Shown here piece by piece: positions 1 through 4,765 of a stretch of 6,134 nucleotides of DNA. Every line of letters starts with the position of its first letter. Position 1 is the stretch's first letter. Under the pieces are notes generated by a model. It did no database searches. It was not told the origin of the DNA and worked only from the letters and a program-made list of their open reading frames with translations. Source of the stretch: Methylococcaceae bacterium NSP1-2 (GTDB lineage Bacteria; Pseudomonadota; Gammaproteobacteria; Methylococcales; Methylomonadaceae). Where the stretch lies: NCBI GenBank assembly GCA_002256685.1, contig NQJH01000117.1:1-6134 (forward strand), given 5' to 3'. Both the position numbers and the translations under genes were made by a program.

Positions 1-695
1 CCTGTGGCGGGCAATGTGGGCAAATCGTCAGCCGCAAATTCAGTAAACACGGTTTTTAATAACTCAATATCGACATGAAAAGCCGATGAGAAATCAGGCA
101 CAGCCGCCGCATCGGGTATGACTAAACCCAAATGCCGTTCTGGTAATACAGGCGCGTTTTTTTCCAGCCATGCCACTAACGGCGGCTGCCCATGTTCTGC
201 CAAAAAGGTTTTAATTAATTCCGCGTGATAGGGGCTACCAACTCGATTAGCAATAATCCCTGCAATCGTCACGCCCTTAGCGGCTGCACTCTGGCAAAAT
301 CCTTGCACCAACGGCACAACCGAACCGCTCATGCCGCTCACATCGACTACTAATAATACCGAAGTACCCAATACCCGTGCTAAATCCAAACTAGAACCCG
401 CTTCACCCACGCCAGTCCGTCCATCAAACAAACCCATTACGCCTTCAATCAGCGCGTAATCGCTAGTGGATTTTTGTAATTGCCGTAAAGAATCCGCTAC
501 TCCCACCATCTGCGTATCGACATTATAAGAAGCCTGACCTGTGACTGCTTGATGCCACAAGGGATCAAGAAAATCAGGCCCTGTTTTAAAACTAGCGACC
601 GTTAACCCCGCTTGCTGTATTGCTTGCAATAATGCCAACATCACCGAAGTCTTGCCACATCCCGAATGTGTCCCTGCTAATAAAGCGATATTCAT
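1..695 (-). CDS. cobB: Cobyrinic acid a,c-diamide synthase, N-terminal part (gene runs off left edge)
   Basis: This is the first 231 residues of a CobB/CbiA protein, which amidates the a and c side chains of (hydrogeno)cobyrinic acid using ATP and glutamine in cobalamin synthesis. The reading frame is open from ATG at 695 to the edge. Residues 8-16 are the P-loop GTHSGCGKT. They are followed by FKTGPDFLDP at 36-45, a family signature contacting the corrin substrate, and by EGVMGLFDG at 84-92. These place it in the DethioB-synthetase-like ATPase domain. The C-terminal class I glutamine amidotransferase domain, with its catalytic Cys, would lie beyond the left edge; the family usually has about 430-460 residues. 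A GAGAA ribosome-binding site sits 5 bases before the ATG. The sequence does not tell whether the substrate belongs to the early-cobalt (CbiA) or late-cobalt (CobB) route. The carbonic anhydrase gene upstream is on the same strand but 182 bases away, so co-transcription is uncertain. Confidence 0.93.
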   Translation of the reverse strand, partial: MNIALLAGTHSGCGKTSVMLALLQAIQQAGLTVASFKTGPDFLDPLWHQAVTGQASYNVDTQMVGVADSLRQLQKSTSDYALIEGVMGLFDGRTGVGEAGSSLDLARVLGTSVLLVVDVSGMSGSVVPLVQGFCQSAAAKGVTIAGIIANRVGSPYHAELIKTFLAEHGQPPLVAWLEKNAPVLPERHLGLVIPDAAAVPDFSSAFHVDIELLKTVFTEFAADDLPTLPAT

Positions 696-729
696 GTTAT
701 TTCTCAAAGTTTAATAAAGGGTATTGCAC

Positions 730-756
730 GGCTAAAAGATTGCTATAAAAATAGCC
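730..756. repeat. Small AT-rich inverted repeat upstream of cobB
   Basis: GCTAT at 742-746 and ATAGC at 751-755 form a 5-bp perfect stem around AAAA. A competing arm GGCTA at 730-734 can pair with TAGCC at 752-756. It lies 35-65 bases before the cobB start on the minus strand, inside its likely leader. The stems are short and may be chance. I see no cobalamin riboswitch core near it. Confidence 0.3.
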
Positions 757-815
757 TTGAAATGGTTGTAGCGGTGTTTTTTTACGGTGCGTTCGCTATG
801 AAAGCCACTTTCTGA

Positions 816-836
816 AACGCAATCGGTGATTGCGTT
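816..836. repeat. Perfect 9-bp inverted repeat between the carbonic anhydrase-like gene and cobB
   Basis: AACGCAATC at 816-824 and GATTGCGTT at 828-836 are exact reverse complements around a 3-base loop (GGT). The element lies 42 bases past the stop codon of the minus-strand carbonic anhydrase-like gene and 121 bases before cobB. Read on the minus strand it is not followed by a run of T, so it is not a classic intrinsic terminator. It may be a transcript-end stabilising hairpin or a dispersed palindrome. Confidence 0.55.
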
Positions 837-846
837 GTGAATGTAG

Positions 847-866
847 AGACGCGATTTATCGCGTCT
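847..866. repeat. Perfect 9-bp inverted repeat (dispersed-palindrome type)
   Basis: AGACGCGAT at 847-855 and ATCGCGTCT at 858-866 are exact reverse complements with TT between them. The element begins 12 bases past the carbonic anhydrase-like stop codon. Similar GTAGAGACGCGAT-type palindromes occur as dispersed intergenic repeats in some bacterial genomes; this is recollection, not a search result. There is no T-tract on either side, so terminator function is doubtful, although a GC-rich hairpin this close to a stop could protect the 3' end of the mRNA. Confidence 0.55.
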
Positions 867-877
867 AAACCACGTTG

Positions 878-1405
878 TTATACTAGATATTCGTTTTTCA
901 ACTCAATGTAATGTTGATAAGAATAATGTAAAAATTCTTTTTCTGAGTCGTTTAATGGTCTAACGCGTCTAGCAGGTGAGCCAACATAAAGATGACCACT
1001 TTCAAGACGTTTAGAATGTGGTACTAATGAACCAGCACCTAGAATAACGTAATCTTCAATGACCGCGCCATCCATGATGATAGAACCCATGCCTATTAAG
1101 CAGTAGTCGCCAATAGTACAGGCATGAATAACGGCTTTGTGTCCGATGGTTACGCCTTTGCCAACAGTGACTGGATAACTGGGTTCTAAATCATGGTGTG
1201 CGTGAGTGGTATGTAGCACTGAACCATCTTGTATATTGGTGCCAGCACCAATGGTAATGCTTTCAACATCTCCTCTTAATACAGTCGTTGGCCAGATGGA
1301 TACGTCATCCCCTAGTGTTACGTCACCGATGATAACGGCACTGTCATCAACATAAACAGCGTTACCAATGCTAGGCTGTTTGTCTTTAAATTTTCTAATG
1401 GACAT
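878..1405 (-). CDS. Gamma-class carbonic anhydrase-like protein (YrdA/CaiE hexapeptide-repeat family)
   Basis: A complete 175-residue left-handed beta-helix protein, the usual length for the YrdA/PaaY/CamH group, expected as a cytoplasmic trimer. Imperfect hexapeptide repeats fill roughly residues 13-130 (for example IGDVTLGDDVSI and IGHKAVIHACTIGD), followed by a C-terminal alpha helix. The gamma-carbonic-anhydrase pattern is visible: R44 and D46 in RGD, Q59 and D60 in NIQDG, and candidate zinc ligands H65, H89 and H94, the last two spaced HxxxxH. The acidic loop carrying the proton-shuttle glutamate of methanogen Cam is absent, as in most bacterial homologues, many of which show weak or no measured CO2 hydration. 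The start ATG at 1405 has AGGAAA 6 bases upstream. No signal peptide is seen. The function may be carbonic anhydrase, a related acyl-transfer role, or metal binding; the family call is firm and the reaction is not. Confidence 0.93.
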   Translation of the reverse strand: MSIRKFKDKQPSIGNAVYVDDSAVIIGDVTLGDDVSIWPTTVLRGDVESITIGAGTNIQDGSVLHTTHAHHDLEPSYPVTVGKGVTIGHKAVIHACTIGDYCLIGMGSIIMDGAVIEDYVILGAGSLVPHSKRLESGHLYVGSPARRVRPLNDSEKEFLHYSYQHYIELKNEYLV

Positions 1406-1527
1406 GAAAAGTTTCCTGAGGTTGTATGTTTGAAACGGTAGACGGAATTGCTCATTTTAAGGTAACTATTCAACTCTACGGTGATTTTTTTACTCTCTTT
1501 ACCGGCAATGGTGCTTCAAGTGCGTGA

Positions 1528-1533
1528 ATTATA
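1528..1533 (-). promoter_or_regulatory. Possible -10 box for the carbonic anhydrase-like gene
   Basis: Read on the minus strand the bases are TATAAT, the exact sigma-70 -10 consensus, about 120 bases before the ATG at 1405. The expected -35 position (around 1551-1556) reads GAAAGA, a poor match, so the call rests on the -10 alone. The plus-strand reading of the overlapping bases 1532-1537 is TATAAC, so this AT-rich patch could also fire rightward toward the small ORF at 1601. Confidence 0.3.
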
Positions 1534-1600
1534 TAACTAATACGACTATTTCTTTCTATTGCCCTGTGTATACGCTAGTTACTCTATGAGGAAAACAATT

Positions 1601-1666
1601 ATGTCAAACGTCATCAGTATCATTATTTTTTTAGCGACAAAAATTTTATACACCCCATTATCATGA
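1601..1666 (+). CDS. Possible 21-residue hydrophobic small protein
   Basis: An ATG at 1601 preceded by GAGGAAAA (AGG at 1589-1591, 9 bases before the ATG) opens a 21-codon frame ending at TGA 1664-1666. The product begins MSNVISIIIFLATK and ends ILYTPLS, with an uninterrupted apolar run (VISIIIFLA) and one lysine, so it resembles a very short membrane peptide. The ribosome-binding site is as good as those of the real genes here, which is the main support. Its stop overlaps a Fur-like site and it lies 163 bases before feoA on the same strand. I do not recognise a family. An AT-rich intergenic stretch can give such a frame by chance. Confidence 0.3.
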   Translation: MSNVISIIIFLATKILYTPLS

Positions 1667-1675
1667 TGATTGTCA
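1661..1675. promoter_or_regulatory. Fur-box-like site, distal
   Basis: The 15-mer TCATGATGATTGTCA agrees with the 7-1-7 Fur consensus TGATAATGATTATCA at 12 of 15 positions; the right half is nearly perfect. It is about 70 bases upstream of the proposed feo -10 box. Ferrous-iron uptake operons are commonly repressed by Fe-loaded Fur, which supports the reading. The distance means that it would act with the proximal site or on another promoter, such as one for the small ORF. Confidence 0.4.
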
Positions 1676-1741
1676 GGCTTTTCCAAGTGTAATTTGTTAG
1701 TGCATTGGTTCTAAGCTTATTTTTAATCAACCTCAGTTATA

Positions 1742-1750
1742 TGCTATAGT
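1742..1750 (+). promoter_or_regulatory. feoA: Extended -10 promoter for the feo operon
   Basis: TGCTATAGT has the TGn extension plus TATAGT, five of six bases of the -10 consensus. A weak -35 (TTTAAT, 1722-1727) lies 17 bases upstream, which an extended -10 tolerates. Transcription would start near 1757, giving a leader of about 70 bases and placing the proximal Fur-like site just downstream of the start point, where bound repressor would block initiation. The perfect TTGACA at 1792-1797 is too close to the gene to be its -35. Confidence 0.5.
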
Positions 1751-1760
1751 CTTGTCTTAA

Positions 1761-1775
1761 TAAGAATGATTGTTA
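1761..1775. promoter_or_regulatory. Fur-box-like operator of the feo operon, proximal
   Basis: TAAGAATGATTGTTA matches the 7-1-7 Fur consensus TGATAATGATTATCA at 11 of 15 positions. It is a near-perfect dyad around g1768: AAGAAT and ATTGTT differ by one base pair. It starts about 10 bases after the proposed -10 and 54 bases before the feoA ATG, a position typical of iron-responsive operators. The role is inferred from motif, position and the downstream iron-uptake genes. Confidence 0.5.
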
Positions 1776-1828
1776 ATAACTCGGTAATCGCTTGACAATC
1801 AAGCACACTTTACTTTGAAGGCGTTGTG

Positions 1829-2065
1829 ATGGCTATTAGTTTAAAAAATCTTGCCGTAGGCGATTTAGGGAAAATAATTGGCTTTGAACCAGTGGGTAAA
1901 GCTTATCGTAAACGCTTACTGGCAATGGGTTTAACGCCGGGGACAGAATTTAGTATTACTCGTTTTGCACCGATGGGCGATCCTGTGGAAATTAAATTGC
2001 GCGGTTTTGCTTTAACCCTGCGTAAAGATGAGGCTGCTATTTTACAAATAGAGAAATTGGGATGA
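1829..2065 (+). CDS. feoA: FeoA, small SH3-like ferrous iron transport protein
   Basis: A 78-residue cytoplasmic protein of the FeoA family (usual length 75-90). The family fold is an SH3-like beta barrel thought to interact with FeoB and support Fe(II) uptake. Diagnostic stretches are the GDLGKIIGFEP start, the central RKRLLAMGLTPGTEF helix-turn, the APMGDPVEIKLRGFALTLRKDEA strand pair and the terminal AAILQIEKL. The ATG at 1829 is chosen because GAAGG (1817-1821) lies 7 bases before it. An in-frame GTG at 1826 would add one residue but sits only 4 bases from that site. Its stop TGA overlaps the feoB start as ATGA at 2062-2065, indicating translational coupling. It is the first gene of the operon and sits behind Fur-like sites. 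Confidence 0.96.
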   Translation: MAISLKNLAVGDLGKIIGFEPVGKAYRKRLLAMGLTPGTEFSITRFAPMGDPVEIKLRGFALTLRKDEAAILQIEKLG

Positions 2066-4356
2066 ATTGTGATTTTACCGTGGGTGTTGTCGGCAATCCT
2101 AATTGCGGCAAAACCACATTGTTTAATGTTCTCACCGGTTCTAAACAGCATGTGGGCAACTGGCCGGGTGTAACGGTTGAAAAGAAAACCGGCGAGTATC
2201 ACTTTGCCGACAAACATATCGAATTGGTGGATTTACCCGGCACTTATTCGTTAGAGTCGGCAGATGATTCGGTGTCTTTAGATGAAAAAGTCGCCCGTGA
2301 TTATGTGGCTAGCCGTGCTGCTGATTTGATTATTAATATTGTCGATGCGTCTAATATTGAACGCAATCTGTATTTAACGTCGCAACTCATTGAAATGCGC
2401 GTACCGATGATTTTGGTACTCAATATGATTGATGTGGTGAAGCAACGCGGCATTAAAATCGATACGGTTTTTTTGGCGGAGCAATTAGGTTGCCCTGTGA
2501 TTGCTATTTCTGCCTCTATAAAAAACGGCATCAATAATTTACAAGCCGTTATTAATAGCGCGGTTATCGCTAAACCCGTCCCCACTGCTTGCATTGCTTA
2601 TCATCCTACTTTAGAAGCGGCAATCACAGAAATTTCCCCACTACTGGTCGAAACAGCACAACAATATCCGTGTGATTTACGTTGGTTAGCGGTGCGTTTA
2701 TTGGAAGATGATACCCTCGCCAAAGATATTGCAGGCAAAGTATTTTTACCCAAAGTGCGTAAATTACAGCAACAAGTCGAACAACAAACCGATGATGAAA
2801 TCGATATTTTAGCCGCCGATGCGCGTTACGGTTTTGTTAATCAAATCACCCAAGGTGCGGTGTGTAAACTCAATGAAATCAGTCGGCACGGCACGGAACG
2901 TATAGACAGTATCGTGTTAAATCGCTTTTTAGGCATTCCGATTTTTCTGTTGGTGATGTATGCGATGTTTATGTTTACCATCAATATCGGCAGTGCGTTT
3001 GTCGATTTTTTCGATCAAGCGGTCGGCGCATTCTTAGTGGATGGTTTAGGTGTGTTGTTGGCTCAGATTGCTACGCCCGAATGGTTGGCAGTATTAATTA
3101 CTAAAGGCATCGGCGGCGGTATTCAAGTAGTGGCTACCTTTATTCCGATTATCGGCTTTTTGTTTATGTTCTTATCCGCGCTGGAAGATTCGGGCTATAT
3201 GGCGCGGGCGGCGTTTGTGATGGATCGATTCATGCGCTTGATTGGTTTACCGGGTAAATCATTTGTGCCGATGATTGTCGGTTTTGGCTGTAACGTCCCT
3301 GCGATTATGGCAACACGCACACTGGAAAATCAACGCGATAGAATTCTGACTAATTTGATGAATCCGTTTATGTCTTGCGGGGCAAGATTGCCGGTGTATG
3401 CGTTATTTGCGGCGGCATTTTTTCCTGTCGGTGGGCAAAATTTAGTGTTTGGTTTGTATATATTAGGCATAGTGGTTGCCGTATTGACAGGCTTAATCAT
3501 GCGTCACACGCTGTTTAAAGGTGAGACCACACCGTTTATTATGGAGTTACCGGCTTATCATTTACCGACTTTTCGCGGTGTGTTTTTGCGTACTTGGGAC
3601 AGACTGCATTCATTTTTAGTCAATGCGGGTAAAGTGATTGTGCCGATGGTGTTAGTATTGAATTTTCTGAACGCCTTAGGCACAGATGGCAGTTTTGGTC
3701 AGGAAAACAGTGATAAATCCGTCTTAAGTGAAATTGGACGGACGTTAACGCCCGCGTTTAAACCGATGGGCATTGCCAATGACAATTGGCCGGCTACTGT
3801 CGGCATTTTTACTGGTGTATTAGCCAAAGAAGCGGTGGTCGGTACATTGGATGCGTTATATAGCCAAATGGCACAAGCCCCTACTGAACAAGCACCGTTT
3901 GTGCTGAAAGACGCGCTAGTCGCGGCGTGGGCAACGATTCCTGAAAATTTACGCGCAGTGGCGAATAATTTATTAGACCCCTTAGGCTTGGGTTCAGTCA
4001 ATGACGAACAGGCTGTTAATACCGCGACCTTTGCCAATATGCAGCACAGTTTTGATGGCAAAGCAGGGGCATTTGCGTATTTATTATTTATTTTATTGTA
4101 CGCGCCGTGTGTTGCCGCGACGGCAGCGATTTACCGCGAAACAAATCGCAATTGGACGTTATTCGTGGTGTTTTGGACGACGGGTATCGCTTATATGACA
4201 GCGACCATTTTTTACCAATCTATGACCTATAGCCAACATCCAGCATATTCACTCAGCTGGATAATGGGCTTATTACTGGCTTTTTTATCGGTATTGTTGG
4301 GCTTGTGGTTACTGGGAAAAAAACCAGAAAAAGTGATTCAGGAGCTTAGACCATGA
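2062..4356 (+). CDS. feoB: FeoB, ferrous iron permease with N-terminal G domain
   Basis: A full-length 764-residue inner-membrane Fe(II) transporter, close to the E. coli length (773). The cytoplasmic N-terminal G domain shows G1 GNPNCGKTT at 11-19, G2 threonine T38 in GVTVEK, G3 DLPG at 57-60, G4 NMID at 121-124 and G5 near SAS 150-152. A helical GDI-like domain follows to about residue 270. The membrane part starts near residue 290 and holds the two Gate repeats, with conserved cysteines C410 (FGCNVPA), C439 (NPFMSCGARLP) and C683 (YAPCVAA). A long extramembrane insertion typical of proteobacterial FeoB lies at about 545-660. The last helix is near the C-terminus. Translation starts within the feoA stop, with only a weak ribosome-binding site, so it probably depends on feoA translation, and it ends within the feoC start (ATGA, 4353-4356). 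No key residue is missing and no frameshift is seen. Confidence 0.98.
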   Translation: MNCDFTVGVVGNPNCGKTTLFNVLTGSKQHVGNWPGVTVEKKTGEYHFADKHIELVDLPGTYSLESADDSVSLDEKVARDYVASRAADLIINIVDASNIERNLYLTSQLIEMRVPMILVLNMIDVVKQRGIKIDTVFLAEQLGCPVIAISASIKNGINNLQAVINSAVIAKPVPTACIAYHPTLEAAITEISPLLVETAQQYPCDLRWLAVRLLEDDTLAKDIAGKVFLPKVRKLQQQVEQQTDDEIDILAADARYGFVNQITQGAVCKLNEISRHGTERIDSIVLNRFLGIPIFLLVMYAMFMFTINIGSAFVDFFDQAVGAFLVDGLGVLLAQIATPEWLAVLITKGIGGGIQVVATFIPIIGFLFMFLSALEDSGYMARAAFVMDRFMRLIGLPGKSFVPMIVGFGCNVPAIMATRTLENQRDRILTNLMNPFMSCGARLPVYALFAAAFFPVGGQNLVFGLYILGIVVAVLTGLIMRHTLFKGETTPFIMELPAYHLPTFRGVFLRTWDRLHSFLVNAGKVIVPMVLVLNFLNALGTDGSFGQENSDKSVLSEIGRTLTPAFKPMGIANDNWPATVGIFTGVLAKEAVVGTLDALYSQMAQAPTEQAPFVLKDALVAAWATIPENLRAVANNLLDPLGLGSVNDEQAVNTATFANMQHSFDGKAGAFAYLLFILLYAPCVAATAAIYRETNRNWTLFVVFWTTGIAYMTATIFYQSMTYSQHPAYSLSWIMGLLLAFLSVLLGLWLLGKKPEKVIQELRP

Positions 4357-4577
4357 TTTTATCTGATTTAAGACATTATTTAAAACAACAACATAGAGTG
4401 TCTTTGGCTGATTTAGTCAATCATTTTAATATCGATGCCGACGCGTTACGCGGTATGTTGAACAAATGGATTAGTAAAGGCAATGTCCGCCTGCTACCGT
4501 TGCAATCTTCCTGCGGTACAAGTTGCTGTAAATGCGACCCTACGCTGACAGAACTGTATGAATGGATAAATAAATAG
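4353..4577 (+). CDS. feoC: FeoC, winged-helix protein with clustered cysteines
   Basis: A 74-residue FeoC-family protein, third gene of the feo operon and overlapping the feoB stop by ATGA. The strong site AGGAG (4340-4344) is 8 bases before its ATG. Residues 1-48 match the FeoC winged-helix core (MILSDLRHYLKQQHRVSLADL, then the LRGMLNKWISKGNV recognition helix and wing). The wing region carries C54, C58, C59 and C61 (CGTSCCKC), candidate iron-sulfur ligands; the enterobacterial proteins also have four cysteines there but with different spacing. FeoC binds FeoB and in Salmonella protects it from FtsH proteolysis; a transcription-factor role has been proposed but is not settled. The C-terminal LTELYEWI is a short amphipathic helix. 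Loss of iron or oxygen sensing cannot be judged from sequence. Confidence 0.93.
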   Translation: MILSDLRHYLKQQHRVSLADLVNHFNIDADALRGMLNKWISKGNVRLLPLQSSCGTSCCKCDPTLTELYEWINK

Positions 4578-4592
4578 CCACACTAAAGCGTG

Positions 4593-4614
4593 TTCGTCTA
4601 AAATTCGTCTAAAA
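4593..4614 (+). repeat. Perfect 11-bp tandem direct repeat with an inverted partner
   Basis: TTCGTCTAAAA occurs twice with no gap (4593-4603 and 4604-4614). Its core GTCTAAA (4607-4613) is reverse-complemented by TTTAGAC at 4628-4634, so a 7-bp stem with a 14-base loop is possible. The core CGTCTAAA also occurs at 862-869 beside the minus-strand palindrome. It could be an operator for the HerA-like gene or a scar of a mobile element; no stronger evidence is visible. Confidence 0.6.
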
Positions 4615-4753
4615 TAAAACACTTCAATTTAGACTGGCACAACTACTTTCACTTGTCTCACAGTCTCTGTTTTTAGAAAGAGATGGTAAAAAGTGCCCCG
4701 CCTTAAGTTGAAGACTCAGAAATAATCCCAAAATTTGTCGCATCTGAACAAAC

Positions 4754-4758
4754 AGGAG
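4754..4758 (+). promoter_or_regulatory. Ribosome-binding site that fixes a TTG start
   Basis: AGGAG is a strong Shine-Dalgarno match located 7 bases before TTG at 4766. The first in-frame ATG (4826) has no such site, and starting there would remove the conserved opening of the HAS-barrel (ILIGYLSEV). This makes TTG the likely initiation codon. Confidence 0.75.
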
Positions 4759-4765
4759 TTCAACA

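Larger units (their letters stand above)
1406..1825. other. Divergent intergenic control region (420 bases)
   Basis: This stretch separates the minus-strand carbonic anhydrase-like gene from the plus-strand feo operon, so it must hold promoters for both. Visible items are a perfect minus-strand TATAAT at 1528-1533, a 21-codon small ORF at 1601-1666, two Fur-like sites at 1661-1675 and 1761-1775, an extended -10 at 1742-1750, and a small CTTGA-CAA-TCAAG palindrome at 1791-1803 in the feoA leader. The remainder is AT-rich without a recognised element. I found no tRNA or known riboswitch shape by eye. Confidence 0.7.
4578..4765. other. Spacer between feoC and the HerA-like gene
   Basis: The 188 bases hold the 11-bp tandem repeat and a possible short hairpin at 4607-4634. 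A distant pair GGCAC (4636-4640) and GTGCC (4692-4696) could form the base of a larger fold. No rho-independent terminator with a T-run is evident after feoC, and no convincing -35/-10 pair is seen before the HerA-like gene. Whether feo transcripts read into that gene is therefore open. Confidence 0.6.

Noticed and set aside
696..877. Cobalamin riboswitch before cobB
   Set aside because: I could not see the conserved B12-box core (a GCCACTG-like segment) or the needed length and structure on the minus strand. A covariance-model search would settle it.
1792..1797. Perfect TTGACA as a -35 box for feoA
   Set aside because: A matching -10 would fall on the feoA ribosome-binding site at about 1815-1820, leaving no room for a leader. 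The bases are also explained by a small CTTGA/TCAAG palindrome.
1903..2217. Open frame of 104 codons on the minus strand
   Set aside because: It lies antisense to feoA and the feoB G domain, has no family resemblance, and both overlapped genes are clearly real.
2301..2594. Open frame of 97 codons on the minus strand
   Set aside because: It is antisense to the feoB G domain, whose motifs are intact on the plus strand.
3699..4061. Open frame of 120 codons on the minus strand
   Set aside because: It is antisense to the membrane part of feoB, with no recognisable domain.
4001..4198. Open frame of 65 codons on the plus strand inside feoB
   Set aside because: It is an out-of-frame shadow of feoB with an arginine-rich composition and no recognisable domain.
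4607..4634. Rho-independent terminator after feoC
   Set aside because: The stem is only 7 bp, AT-rich, with a 14-base loop and no following T-run.
4682..4705. ATG-started frame of seven codons between feoC and the HerA-like gene
   Set aside because: Too short, and the purine stretch before it is too close to the ATG to act as a ribosome-binding site.
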